Shown: positions 9,429 to 18,501 of the stretch, in pieces
Layout of the letters: every line of letters starts with the position of its first letter
How positions within the stretch are numbered: position 1 is the stretch's first letter
DNA from: Loktanella sp. M215
GTDB lineage: Bacteria > Pseudomonadota > Alphaproteobacteria > Rhodobacterales > Rhodobacteraceae
NCBI RefSeq assembly: GCF_021735925.1
Contig: NZ_WMEA01000004.1
Location: 372,001 to 436,000, forward strand
Direction of reading: 5' to 3'
DNA: 64,000 bases
Position numbers and translations under genes: made by a program
The notes under the pieces: generated by a model
The model's input: the letters and a program-made list of their open reading frames with translations, nothing else
What the model was told of the DNA's origin: nothing
Database searches by the model: none

Positions 9429-9461
9429 GTTTCTGGTTGGCCTCTCGTGAACCTTGCAAAT

Positions 9462-9560
9462 TCAGGCTGCCATCAGGTCGTCGCCCGGACCGAAATACTC
9501 GTAATGAATGCGGTCCAGTGCCACGGGGCCTGTCACACAATATTCTAGAAACGCTGTCGG
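9462..9560 (-). pseudogene. Possible C-terminal remnant of a flavohemoglobin-type reductase
   Basis: One minus-strand frame ends VTGPVALDRIHYEYFGPGDD followed by four residues and a stop. The pattern GPVxF...IHYExFGP is the C-terminal signature of bacterial flavohemoglobins (nitric oxide dioxygenases, Hmp). Here the GPV and IHYEYFGP blocks, normally about 20 residues apart, are nearly fused, and no upstream part of the protein is recognisable. It is best read as a deletion scar. The match is short, so the assignment is tentative. Confidence 0.4.
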
Positions 9561-9708
9561 TCCACCGTTTTCGCACCCTGCCCTGAAGGGGCTACTCGAC
9601 GGTCTGACGTTCATCCGTCAAAAGGACTATCCGGTGCGCGGCACGCACGCCGCCTGAACACGGGTTACTGCCGGTCTGCGAGATCGCCAGTAACTTCCCC
9701 AGACGTAT

Positions 9709-10410
9709 TTACGTTGTCTGCGACATCCCCCAACGGGCGAGAATCTGATCCACAATTTGTGACATGTCATCGGCAATGATGTCAGGCACCGGAACGTCCT
9801 CGACACGCATCGCAGCATTGCCGGGACGTCTAACCAAAGCCGCCGCACATCCCGCTGCCTGTGCGCCAATCGTGTCCCACAGATGGCAGGCCACCATGCA
9901 CAGGTCAGTGACGTTCACGTTCAGCGCCCCGGCGACCATGTTGTAGGTCTCTGGTGCAGGCTTGAACCTGCGGATCTCGTCCACGCTGAAAGATCTTTCG
10001 AAATATTCCGAAATTCCCGCGCGCTCCAGCGGCGTGGGAGACGCCGCCGGCGGCGAATTTGTCAGCGTCACCAACCGGAACCCGGCGTCCCGGAGTTTTT
10101 CCAATGCAGGACGTACATCCGGCAAAGCTGGCATCGATCCGATGTGACGTTTCAGATCGTCGACATCGCTGTCGGCAATCGCAACGCCCTCGGTCTCGCC
10201 CACCATCCGCAGGACGCCCCCGGCCAGTTCACCGAACGGGGCATAGAGACCCGACACCGTCAACGCCTGCGAATAGAGAACCAGCTCTGCAAACCAATTT
10301 CGCATCTTGGCGGGATTGCCGAAAATACGCTCGAACACAGGCTCCAGCGTTGTCAGGTCAAGAAGTGTCTCGTTCACATCGAATACGATGATGGAAGGTG
10401 CTTGGGACAT
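9709..10410 (-). CDS. Haloacid dehalogenase, type II (HAD superfamily), copy 1
   Basis: 233 residues. HAD motif I is FDVNETLLDL with the nucleophile Asp, motif II is LVTLTNS, the Lys motif is RRFKPAPETY, and the acidic end is replaced by the dehalogenase-type segment VACHLWDTIGAQAAGCAA. This matches L-2-haloacid dehalogenases, which hydrolyse 2-haloalkanoates to hydroxy acids. AAAGGAG precedes the ATG. A close paralogue lies at 39835-40542 on the other strand. Substrate cannot be read from sequence; broad-range phosphatase activity is an alternative. Confidence 0.88.
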   Translation of the reverse strand: MSQAPSIIVFDVNETLLDLTTLEPVFERIFGNPAKMRNWFAELVLYSQALTVSGLYAPFGELAGGVLRMVGETEGVAIADSDVDDLKRHIGSMPALPDVRPALEKLRDAGFRLVTLTNSPPAASPTPLERAGISEYFERSFSVDEIRRFKPAPETYNMVAGALNVNVTDLCMVACHLWDTIGAQAAGCAAALVRRPGNAAMRVEDVPVPDIIADDMSQIVDQILARWGMSQTT

Positions 10411-10607
10411 GTCGTCTCCTTTTTCAGATTACATAGAGATCTGGCGGTGCTTGTGCGACGACGCAACCTTCGAGCTTGTCACCGGCACTAAAACCAGCAC
10501 GAACGACTTGATCGCATTTCCGATTCGGGTGACGTTGCAAAAACACGAGATGCGTCGGATAGGTGATCTGCAGCACGGCGATTTGCCTGCAGTGTGGGGA
10601 GACTACG

Positions 10608-12002
10608 ATGTCACAAACGTCCTGTCCTGCGACCGGGGCCAACTTGGTGCTCCATGACCTGCCAACTGCAGCACTGAAGGCTGCGGTTCAAGCTGCAAAC
10701 ATTGGTGTGTGGCACTGGGATCTGACGTCAAACATCATTGACTACTCGGATCTCGCGCGATGCATCTTGGGACTATCACGCTCCGGCCCGGTCACAACTG
10801 AAACTGTGCGAGCTCTGACCCATCCTGAGGACTTGCCTCGCACCAGGGAGATTGCACGACAGGCTCTCGACCCGGATGTGCGCGGCTCGGAGGTCTATTC
10901 CTATCGCATCATTCGTCCTGACACAGGCGAAACACGCTGGATACAGGCCCATGGGCTGGCCCAATTTGGTCTCGTCAACGGACTTCAGGCAGCAGTGACC
11001 TATTCCGGTTCGATCCAGGACGTGACAGAAAGCCGTGTCTTGCGCCAGGCGTTGGAGGATCAGAGCGCCCGCCTCCAACTCGCGATTGAAGCGGGTGACC
11101 TTGCGGTCTGGGATCTGGACATCGCATCGGACACGATCAGCCCTTCACCCGAGATGAACCGCTTGTTTGGCTTTCCGTCCGACGCCACGCCGAGCGCGGA
11201 GGACTTTCGGAGACTCTACGCACCCGGGGAAGAAGACCGGCTGAAGGAGGTGAGTGCCGCGCAAATGGCGGACGGCGGCACGAAGGTACAAAGCGAAGTA
11301 CGCTACGTCCTGCGCGACGGTCGGGAACGGACGTTTCTCCTGCGCGCTGATATTCAGCCAAAAGAGCCTCCGTTTACACGTGCTATTGGCGTCTTGATCG
11401 ATGTGACCGATCGCGTGCGGCGTGAGCAACAAGTGACAACGATTGCGCTGGAGATGCGCCATCGTCTGAAGAACGCATTCGCGGTCATCAGTGCGATCGC
11501 ATCGCGCAGCTGGCCAGCCAGCGACAAGAATGAAGGCCTGAGATGGTTTAAGGGTCGCCTTCAAGCCATCAGTGCAGCAACAGATCTGATGTTTAGGACC
11601 GACGCCGAAGCGTTGCTGGTCGCAGACCTGGCAGATCGCATTATTGCACCCTACCGCCACCCGGATCACGACCCAATCACGTTGGAGGGGCCGGATATTT
11701 CAGTACCTCCAGCCCTCGCCACGCCTTTGGCGATGGCGCTGCATGAGCTTGCTACCAATGCCGTGAAATATGGCGCCTTGTCTGTACGCGAGGGTAAAGT
11801 CACCATCCGGTGGGAGGTCCTACCAGACGGCAGCATCCGCATTGTCTGGCAGGAGATTGGAGGCCCACCGGTCAAGGCTCCCGCGCAAAGTGGATTTGGC
11901 TCAACTCTGCTCAGCAACGCTCTCTTTCCACCGCCGCACCGGGTCGAACACGATTTCAATCCGGACGGTGTCAGATATTCCATCGAGATACGGACGGATT
12001 AG
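10608..12002 (+). CDS. HWE-family sensor histidine kinase with two PAS domains
   Basis: 464 residues from the ATG at 10608, chosen for the GGGGAG 6 nt upstream. Two PAS-like domains at about residues 20-140 (NIGVWHWDL) and 155-270 (DLAVWDLDI) are followed by an HWE core: EMRHRLKNAFAVISAI with the phospho-His, HELATNAVKYGAL and the W-x-E in IVWQEIGG. Cytoplasmic, no membrane segment. It has no partner receiver next to it; the neighbours are a divergent dehalogenase and a convergent B12-binding protein. The HWE type is compatible with input to the general stress response. Confidence 0.9.
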   Translation: MSQTSCPATGANLVLHDLPTAALKAAVQAANIGVWHWDLTSNIIDYSDLARCILGLSRSGPVTTETVRALTHPEDLPRTREIARQALDPDVRGSEVYSYRIIRPDTGETRWIQAHGLAQFGLVNGLQAAVTYSGSIQDVTESRVLRQALEDQSARLQLAIEAGDLAVWDLDIASDTISPSPEMNRLFGFPSDATPSAEDFRRLYAPGEEDRLKEVSAAQMADGGTKVQSEVRYVLRDGRERTFLLRADIQPKEPPFTRAIGVLIDVTDRVRREQQVTTIALEMRHRLKNAFAVISAIASRSWPASDKNEGLRWFKGRLQAISAATDLMFRTDAEALLVADLADRIIAPYRHPDHDPITLEGPDISVPPALATPLAMALHELATNAVKYGALSVREGKVTIRWEVLPDGSIRIVWQEIGGPPVKAPAQSGFGSTLLSNALFPPPHRVEHDFNPDGVRYSIEIRTD

Positions 12003-12035
12003 ACACTAATCCGCCGCTGTGGCGCAGGGCATCAA

Positions 12036-12737
12036 TCAAGAAAAGTTGGGCGGAAGGACTGTCACAACATCCGAGTGATTGCGACGCGTCGTGGTGGTAT
12101 CCAGCATTGCGTCGAGCAACGTTTCCGCCCGCTCGAAATGATCCGCGTACGCCGTCACACTGAGGCGCTCGATAGGGAGAGCCTCGATACCTACGAGGGC
12201 ACCAGAAACGAGAATTTTCATATCGGGCCGGTGCAATTTCACCATCCGCACCGTTGTATAAAGCGCGTGCATCGAAGAACTCGACCCGATCGAAAGACCC
12301 AGGATTTCCGCGGGAGAGTTCACAATTTCTGCCAGTAGGTCAGCTACGTTCACGTTGGCCACAAGCTGAATGTCCCAACCTTTCGCGCGTTGCAGATCTG
12401 CTGCCATCTGAACGCCGAACGTGTGGTCGTCGCCGGGAACGCTCGCGAAGACGGCTTGCTTCCTTTTCTTGGTAATGACGACATCAGCTGGCTCGGAAGT
12501 CGTTCGGAGCAACGCTTCCATCCGCGCAGTCGCCACGCGAACGCTCATGAATGTCACCTCATCCCTCAGCCACAAGGCGCCGAGGTGATCCGCGACTGGG
12601 CGTAGGACATCGAGGCACAGCTCGCGCCGTGTCAAATTGGTTGGAAACAAGCTCACGATGGCCGCGCGCCCGCCCGCAGCGCCTCCGAACATAAACTGTT
12701 GACCGAGCCAGTCCCGGTCTTCGGTGCACAGTTGCAA
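12036..12737 (-). CDS. Cobalamin (B12)-binding domain regulator, PpaA/AerR-like
   Basis: About 233 residues. An N-terminal helical segment (LDVLRPVADHLGALWLRDEV) precedes a B12-binding fold with the base-off motif D-x-H-x-x-G in GDDHTFG, then the SIGSSSS and VSGALVG loops. In Rhodobacter relatives such proteins (PpaA/AerR) modulate photosynthesis gene repressors and can sense blue light through cobalamin. No photosynthesis gene is visible here. The start is uncertain: the frame opens at a TTG (12737) without a good ribosome site. It converges on the HWE kinase gene. Confidence 0.75.
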   Translation of the reverse strand: MQLCTEDRDWLGQQFMFGGAAGGRAAIVSLFPTNLTRRELCLDVLRPVADHLGALWLRDEVTFMSVRVATARMEALLRTTSEPADVVITKKRKQAVFASVPGDDHTFGVQMAADLQRAKGWDIQLVANVNVADLLAEIVNSPAEILGLSIGSSSSMHALYTTVRMVKLHRPDMKILVSGALVGIEALPIERLSVTAYADHFERAETLLDAMLDTTTTRRNHSDVVTVLPPNFS

Positions 12738-12962
12738 TTCACCATTCCCACTTAGAACTGGAACCCAACATCAATTTCGAACTTCTGTTCCCAAATTGGA
12801 TACTGTTGCGTTCTCCCAATCCTCTGCGTGTAAAGCCCACGATCCGACATCTGGAGCCCAGCAGAAAATTGCAGGTTCGCGCACCGCGGTTGAGATCCGT
12901 TCCCATCGGACCTCGACATTTTGCTTCACGGCCGTCGGAAGTGTCGCTTCATTGCGCCCGCT

Positions 12963-14036
12963 TTACTGCTCACGCGGGGCAGATTCTCCAGCACCCAAAA
13001 AATTCGCGACGACCTTCATTCCTTCGATATTGTCGGCGACGACCTTGAACACGATGAGGACCGGGACGGCGATGAGGGCACCGGGGATTCCCCATAGCCA
13101 GCCCCACGTCACCACAGTTAGGAAGACCGCAACGGTATTCAATTCCAGCCGTTGCCCGAGTAGCGCAGGCGTTACAAAACTTCCCTCCAGGGCGTTCAGG
13201 ATGAGATAGGCGGCCGGCGCCAACGCGGCGTAGGAGAGGCTGTCGAAGGTTAGAATTGACAACGCGCCCACCAGGGCCACGCCGATGAGGGCGCCGACAA
13301 AGGGCAGGAAGTTCAGCAGGAAGACCGCAGCTCCCAAAATATAGGCGTTAGGCATGCCGATCACAAACAGCGCTAGACCAACACAAATTCCCAGACCCGC
13401 ATTGATCAGCGCGATGGTCAGCAGATAGCGTGATACGCGTCTTTCAATGTCGTGGACCATGGTCAGAGCACGCTTTTTGTCGCTGAGCGTCCGGAGCGAC
13501 TGCAGGATCTTGATGTAGAACATGTGGCCCGAAGCAAGCAGGAACCCCGCCAGAACCAGCGCCACGGCGAGGGTAGCCCCGATGCTGCTGACAACGCTCA
13601 GTGCACCGCCGACCGGCGTCGGCCGCTGAACGACCACTTCCTGCTTCACAGGATCGGACCCGGCAACCTCCGCAACCGCTTGGCTGGCTTCTCGCACCTG
13701 CTCAAATTTCTGGAAGATGCCACTGAGCTTAGTTTGAAGCTCGAACCGCATTGCGTCTGAATTGTCCATCCAACCCAGAATAGTGGCGCTGGAATAGTAG
13801 ATCGCGACCGCAATGGTGCCTGCAGTCGCGCCGATGAGACCTAGAGCGGACACCCAGTGCGGTACGCCAATCCGGGCGAGGCCACGGGATATCGGAGACA
13901 GGGTCAGGGTAATCAGAAAGCCCAACAGGATCGGTAGAAGGAAGTCCCGGGCCACATAGCATGTCGCCGAAAGAGCGATCAGAGTGACGACGATCAGACT
14001 GCGGCGGATCGCCTCGATATGGCTGGTTCGCTTCAT
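12963..14036 (-). CDS. AI-2E family (PerM/TqsA-type) membrane transporter
   Basis: 357 residues, with paired N-terminal membrane helices (LIVVTLIALSATCYVARDFL, LPILLGFLITLTLSPI), a soluble middle (about 90-150) and a block of C-terminal helices containing the family segment FLLNFLPFVGALIGVALVG. The family includes the E. coli autoinducer-2 exporter TqsA, but most members transport unknown substrates or sodium. The name should not be taken as evidence of AI-2 signalling. It stands alone on its strand. Confidence 0.88.
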   Translation of the reverse strand: MKRTSHIEAIRRSLIVVTLIALSATCYVARDFLLPILLGFLITLTLSPISRGLARIGVPHWVSALGLIGATAGTIAVAIYYSSATILGWMDNSDAMRFELQTKLSGIFQKFEQVREASQAVAEVAGSDPVKQEVVVQRPTPVGGALSVVSSIGATLAVALVLAGFLLASGHMFYIKILQSLRTLSDKKRALTMVHDIERRVSRYLLTIALINAGLGICVGLALFVIGMPNAYILGAAVFLLNFLPFVGALIGVALVGALSILTFDSLSYAALAPAAYLILNALEGSFVTPALLGQRLELNTVAVFLTVVTWGWLWGIPGALIAVPVLIVFKVVADNIEGMKVVANFLGAGESAPREQ

Positions 14037-14296
14037 GATAGACCTGACAGAGATCAGCTGACGTTGAGTGACCGAAAACTACGTAAAACTTTATCGGCGC
14101 TTCTGGTTTCATTCAATGAGACGGCTTTGTTGTAGCAAAGCCTTCTTCAATACTGAACAATCAGTGCTTGTCGCACTCCGCGGCAATGTCACTGGCTTCA
14201 AAATTAAAAATGTCTTGAAGCCAAATTCGTGAAACGCCAAAATAGAAATCCTCGCCTGATTTATAATAAAACTGTTGCGACCTGTACCGCGACGCA

Positions 14297-15337
14297 TCAA
14301 ACCCGGGTAAGCGTGTCACCCAAATCGATACGGGGCGTCAATTGCACCCGCTCCTCCCCCGGATCCTGACCCAGGACGCGTGCTGCGATAATCTTTGCAG
14401 CCCGGTTCCCAATCTCGAACCTGCACGCGTCCATCGTGGCTAACTTGCGCGGCAATCCGTCCAAAATCTCGAGACCGTTAAACCCGGCCAAGCCAATCTG
14501 ACCAGGAATATTCACGCCTTTATCCAAGAGGTACATCAACCCACCTGCGCCGATCATATCGTTAGAATAGTACAGAAAATCGAGTTCGGGATGCCTGGCT
14601 AGCATAGCCTCGGTCATCTCTCGTCCCTTGGTCAATGCGGACCCACCGGCATAGAAATCGTGGTCTACAATCTCTATGCCGGACTTGGCCAGCGTACACG
14701 TGAACCCTTCAAACCGCTTGCGCGCACGGTAATCCAGCGGCATCTGCGTCCCCATGAAGCCTATTTTGCGATAGCCTGCTGCGACAATGGCCTCTGCCAT
14801 CTCTCGCCCCGCGCGCCGGTGCGAAATGCCGACGCAGGCATCTATGGGATCGCCGTCAGTATCCATTATCTCAACCACTGGAATGCCAGCCCGCGCCAGC
14901 ATCGCCCGCGATTGATCCGAATGCTCGAGCCCAGCGATAATAATGCCGGCGGGCCGCCAAGACAACATCTCGAACAGCACCTTCTCCTCGCGCTCAGGAC
15001 GATATTCCGTCACGCCAAAGACTGGCTGCAGGTCGGTATCATCCAGCGCATCGGAAACACCGGACAGGACTTCCGGAAAGACCATATTCCTCAGAGACGG
15101 AATGATGACGGCGATCAGATTCACATGGCTCGACGCCAGCGATCCGGCAATGCGGTTGGGGACGTAACCCAGTCGCTTGATCGCGTCCTTGACTTTGTTC
15201 CGGGTCGTAGCACTGACATCTCTCATGTCACGCAATACGCGACTCACAGTCATTTCGCTGACGCCCGCCACCTCGGAGACGTCGCGTATCGTAATTGGTC
15301 GGCGTGGTGGCTTTGTCAACGGAACGGTCCATTCCAT
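14297..15337 (-). CDS. LacI-family transcriptional regulator, GntR-like
   Basis: 346 residues from the ATG at 15337. An upstream start at 15388 is open but adds residues unlike the family. The N-terminal helix-turn-helix is ITIRDVSEVAGVSEMTVSRV with the hinge KRLGYVPNRIAGSLAS, followed by a periplasmic-binding-protein-like effector domain. The sequence resembles gluconate-operon repressors. No sugar-acid transport or catabolic gene is adjacent, so its target operon lies elsewhere or has been lost. The start lacks a clear ribosome site. Confidence 0.85.
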   Translation of the reverse strand: MEWTVPLTKPPRRPITIRDVSEVAGVSEMTVSRVLRDMRDVSATTRNKVKDAIKRLGYVPNRIAGSLASSHVNLIAVIIPSLRNMVFPEVLSGVSDALDDTDLQPVFGVTEYRPEREEKVLFEMLSWRPAGIIIAGLEHSDQSRAMLARAGIPVVEIMDTDGDPIDACVGISHRRAGREMAEAIVAAGYRKIGFMGTQMPLDYRARKRFEGFTCTLAKSGIEIVDHDFYAGGSALTKGREMTEAMLARHPELDFLYYSNDMIGAGGLMYLLDKGVNIPGQIGLAGFNGLEILDGLPRKLATMDACRFEIGNRAAKIIAARVLGQDPGEERVQLTPRIDLGDTLTRV

Positions 15338-15666
15338 GGTGCTTGCACGATCCTGGCCAGACGCGCATTTTTTGTTCGAGTGCACCACATTGTCCCAAAT
15401 CTGTTCTCAATTCAATAATTCTACATCAATCGGATAAAGGTCCATCCGAAACCGACAATAAAACCTATGGTTGAGGCAAGGCTTTTAACAGTGACCGCCC
15501 TGTCACGCGTACCGATTGCTTTCTTTGCAGGGGGGGATGCCAATCCACATGATCAAAAGGGGTCTTTAAGAGCCTTCGATATAATTTCTAGAATCAATCT
15601 ATCGCTGAAGGTCGCAGATGGCGCCTTAACGCCACCTGCAATTTCCGTATTTCAATCCGCTGACGA

Positions 15667-16260
15667 TCAGTTCGTGGCACCACCGGTGTTAGTGCAGATC
15701 GTGACAACTGCCATTACCATGTCAGAGGACATGCTGCCCATGCTGCCTCCCGTCGCGTCGGCGCTTGTTGTTGCGCCACCAGCGGGCGACGTCGCGCTAT
15801 CTGTTGCAGGAGCATCGGTGGATGCATTGCTGTCTGTCGACATACTGCCATCGCTCGAGGCGGTCGCGTCAGTGGTCCCGTCAGATGGCATCGTGCCATC
15901 GGTCGTGGCACTGCCATCCGCATTTACGGTCGCATCGGATTGCGTGTCCGTCGCTGGTGCATCCGTCGCCATCGTGCCCGTCGTACTGCTGTCAGTTGTT
16001 GCAGCAGCGGCATCGGTTGATCCTGCGGCAGCGGCATCCGTCGTGCTACCATCAGTGCCGCTGGTTGCGCCCGCACCCATTGCTCTCCCTTTACCCGCGG
16101 AGGCCAGGGTCGAAGCAGCGGATTCCTGATCTGCTGGCGCCAGCGCCAGGAATTGCTCACAGGTCATCATTGCGCCGTCAGTATGTGCTGCAGCGAATAC
16201 AGGCGATGCAGCCCCAAGCATTGCGATCGCGCTGATGCCACTCATAAGTGTCAGTTTCAT
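15667..16260 (-). CDS. Secreted two-cysteine protein with a long Ser/Thr/Ala/Asp insert (copy A)
   Basis: 197 residues from the ATG at 16260. A clear Sec signal peptide (MKLTLMSGISAIAMLGAASP, cleavage near FAAAH) leads to MMTCEQFLALAPADQES, which resembles the start of HdeA-like acid-stress proteins. The end, MAVVTICTNTGG, supplies a second Cys, as in HdeA, where two Cys form a disulfide. Between them lie about 130 residues of low-complexity TTDATASSDG-type sequence. A paralogue with the same signal, ends and promoter lies at 62171-62764. Inference: a periplasmic chaperone-like domain with a disordered insertion; function unproven. Confidence 0.75.
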   Translation of the reverse strand: MKLTLMSGISAIAMLGAASPVFAAAHTDGAMMTCEQFLALAPADQESAASTLASAGKGRAMGAGATSGTDGSTTDAAAAGSTDAAAATTDSSTTGTMATDAPATDTQSDATVNADGSATTDGTMPSDGTTDATASSDGSMSTDSNASTDAPATDSATSPAGGATTSADATGGSMGSMSSDMVMAVVTICTNTGGATN

Positions 16261-16314
16261 GTTTCGGTTCTCCTCACCAAAGTTGCGCATGGCGAACGCC
16301 AGCGCATGTAGGCC

Positions 16315-16339
16315 AACGCAAAAATAAAGCAAAAGTTGC
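16315..16339 (-). promoter_or_regulatory. EcfG-like promoter, one mismatch (copy A secreted protein)
   Basis: On the minus strand, GCAAC (16339-16335), 16 bases, CGTT (16318-16315). The consensus for the general stress sigma factor is GGAAC-N16/17-CGTT. The same GGCAACTTTT...GCGTT layout precedes the paralogue at 62 kb, so the site is conserved between copies. About 55 nt from the start codon. Confidence 0.5.
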
Positions 16340-16535
16340 CTGCCTCAAAATAATCGAGTTTTGAACGGGCTAGGCATGATGGGCCAATGGTTTGTTTTGA
16401 CGCCGATCAGGTAGCAGCCTGCGGCTGCGCGGTACGCTGCATCTTCAGGGTCAGGAAACTTGTCGGCAATGCTGATATATTGCCTCAAAAAATGGGTTCT
16501 CACTCTGCCGCGATGTGGCCAAAAGCTTAAAAATG

Positions 16536-16673
16536 TTATCGATTGATTCTTTCTAAATGCAGGTTCGGGGAATCGAACCGCGCCGTCATTGCCACGGTTC
16601 CCGCCTGCATGGCAAAGAAGGTAAAGGTCGCGAGGACAATTGCCGTGCCGGCCCCCATCAGAAACGCGGTCAT
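16536..16673 (-). CDS. 45-residue single-span membrane protein coupled to formate dehydrogenase
   Basis: The ATG (16671-16673) overlaps the stop of the cytochrome b subunit as ATGA, so it is probably translated by coupling. The product begins MTAFLMGAGTAIVLATFTFF, continues with a short amphipathic part and ends HLERINR: one transmembrane helix plus a small charged tail. I do not recognise a named family. By position it may be a small accessory subunit or assembly factor for the membrane-bound formate dehydrogenase. Only the overlap and hydrophobicity support it. Confidence 0.6.
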   Translation of the reverse strand: MTAFLMGAGTAIVLATFTFFAMQAGTVAMTARFDSPNLHLERINR

Positions 16674-17908
16674 TTGTAGGTCCCTCCGGTGCGTCCTTCG
16701 ATCTGGTCGAGCCAGATTTCGTGGTGTTCCTTGGCCCAGTTGCGGTCCACCTGACCGCCCCACATCGCCCAGAACGCGCCCTGCATGCCGACGGTCCCGA
16801 TGTAGATGTGGCCGATGAAGATAGCGATCAGCAGCAGACCGATGATAGCGTGGATCAGCATGGCCCAGGACAGCGTCCCCAGCGTCGCCCAATAGTAGGG
16901 GAACATCAGGGTCACGCCGCTGACGACCATCAGCGCACCGCCAAGGATCGCCGACCAGAAGATCAGCTTTTGCCCGGCGTTGAACTTTTTCGCGGGAATA
17001 TGGCCACCGTCCGTCGCCATGCCACCCAGATGGCGCAGCCAGTGCAGGTCACGCTTTTCGGGAATGTTGCGCCCCATCCACATGACCGCCATCAGGATGA
17101 TCCCGATCGCAAAGGACGGGAAGAACATCGTGTGGCCCCATGTCGAAATCCAGCCGACAGCGCCGATAGCCGCCTCGCCGAAAGGCGCAAACAGCGTCTT
17201 GCCGAAGGCGATGACCAGACCGGTCAGCGCCAGCCCGATAAAGCTGACGGACGTCAGCCAATGTGTCGCCCGCTCGAACAGGTTAAAGCGGCGAACCGTG
17301 TGTTTGCTGCGCCCATGGGCGATCGGCACCCGACCGCGGACAGCAAGGATCAGCGCCAGCAGAAAGCCCATGCCAAGGATCGCCATCGCGCCCAGATGTG
17401 TCGCGATGTCGGCAACACCCAGCCGCCAGTCACGGCCGAAGGGACGTTCGAACAACGCCGCGTTCGGGTAAGGCAAAGATGAAATCCCGACCGTGCGCTC
17501 TGCCGGACGCAGCATGGCGCCAGTGTTATCGCCGTAGATGGACCAGCTCTCGGTGAACTTGTCACCGTTTGCCATCGGCGCGTTGGTCATCATCGTGTCC
17601 GGCACGACGCTGTAGTCGGGCCGCGCTGCATCGGGCGACGGACCGGTTTGGTAACGTTCCGCCTGGAACGTCGTGCGGTCCGCAAGGGCCACGCCGGTTA
17701 GCAGGCCGCTGGCCGCATCCTGCGCGCCCATCTGCTTGCCGTTGTATTCGGTGACACCCCATCGGACCTCTGGCACCGTGCGGGCATCGCCGTCGAAGAT
17801 CTCGTAGATCTGCCACACCAGCGCGATGGCAAGGATGAAGGCGACGATCGCGCCGCCAATCCGGTAGCGGGTGAAATCCCGCCCGTGAACAATGACCTCG
17901 TCGCTCAT
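16670..17908 (-). CDS. fdoI: Formate dehydrogenase cytochrome b subunit (gamma)
   Basis: 412 residues from the ATG at 17908, which overlaps the fdoH stop as ATGA. An N-terminal span (IGGAIVAFILAIALVWQIYE) and a periplasmic-type loop of about 100 residues precede the four-helix cytochrome b556 core: FNLFERATHWLTSVSFIGLA, GHTMFFPSF, LIHAIIGLLLIAIFIGHIYI, with His residues suited as haem ligands. It anchors the enzyme in the membrane and passes electrons from the FeS subunit to quinone. The long N-terminal extension before the core is typical of alphaproteobacterial versions. Confidence 0.92.
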   Translation of the reverse strand: MSDEVIVHGRDFTRYRIGGAIVAFILAIALVWQIYEIFDGDARTVPEVRWGVTEYNGKQMGAQDAASGLLTGVALADRTTFQAERYQTGPSPDAARPDYSVVPDTMMTNAPMANGDKFTESWSIYGDNTGAMLRPAERTVGISSLPYPNAALFERPFGRDWRLGVADIATHLGAMAILGMGFLLALILAVRGRVPIAHGRSKHTVRRFNLFERATHWLTSVSFIGLALTGLVIAFGKTLFAPFGEAAIGAVGWISTWGHTMFFPSFAIGIILMAVMWMGRNIPEKRDLHWLRHLGGMATDGGHIPAKKFNAGQKLIFWSAILGGALMVVSGVTLMFPYYWATLGTLSWAMLIHAIIGLLLIAIFIGHIYIGTVGMQGAFWAMWGGQVDRNWAKEHHEIWLDQIEGRTGGTYK

Positions 17909-18501
17909 GCGCCCTGCTCCGGATAATATGCAGTTTTCCAGCCCCATGCACCGGAGCCGAAGCCACGGGCCACGACGCGCTCGCGGTAGATTTCGCCGAT
18001 CACGTCACCGTCACCAGCGAGCAGCGCGCGGGTCGAACAGACCTCGGCGCAGATCGGCAGCTTGCCTTCGGCAATGCGGTTGCGACCGTATTTCTTGAAC
18101 TCCGCCTCTGATCCATTTTCTTCGGGACCACCGGCGCAATAGGTGCATTTGTCCATCGTGCCGCGCGTGCCGAACAGGGTCGCGCGCGGGAACTGCGGCG
18201 CACCGAAGGGGCAGGCGTAAAAGCAGTAACCGCAGCCGATGCAGGTGTCCTTATTGTGCAGCACGACACCGATGTCGGTCTGATACAGGGTGCTGACCGG
18301 GCAGACCGCGACACAGGGCGCATCGGTGCAGTGCATGCAGGAAATCGCAACGGATTTCTCTCCGGGTTGGCCGTCGTCGATGGTCACGACGCGGCGGCGC
18401 ACCATGCCCCAAGGCACCTCGTGTTCATTCTTGCACGATGTGGCGCAGGCATTGCATTCGATGCAGCGGTCCGTGTCGCAAAGGAATTTTAAACGTGCCA
18501 T
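17905..18501 (-). CDS. fdoH: Formate dehydrogenase iron-sulfur subunit (beta)
   Basis: 198 residues with four ferredoxin-type Cys clusters: CIECNACATSCK, CMHCTDAPCVAVCP, CIGCGYCFYACP and a split CTYC...CAEVC. These bind four 4Fe-4S clusters and wire the catalytic subunit to cytochrome b. Unlike E. coli FdoH there is no C-terminal membrane helix. Its ATG overlaps the fdoG stop by one base. Confidence 0.94.
   Translation of the reverse strand: MARLKFLCDTDRCIECNACATSCKNEHEVPWGMVRRRVVTIDDGQPGEKSVAISCMHCTDAPCVAVCPVSTLYQTDIGVVLHNKDTCIGCGYCFYACPFGAPQFPRATLFGTRGTMDKCTYCAGGPEENGSEAEFKKYGRNRIAEGKLPICAEVCSTRALLAGDGDVIGEIYRERVVARGFGSGAWGWKTAYYPEQGA

Noticed and set aside
14109..14300. 63-codon minus-strand frame upstream of the AI-2E-type gene's end
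   Set aside because: Overlaps the regulator end, lacks ribosome site and resembles no protein.
15467..16129. Long plus-strand frame opposite the secreted protein
   Set aside because: It mirrors the repetitive codons of the minus-strand gene, has no ribosome site and no family; the minus strand has a signal peptide and a paralogue.
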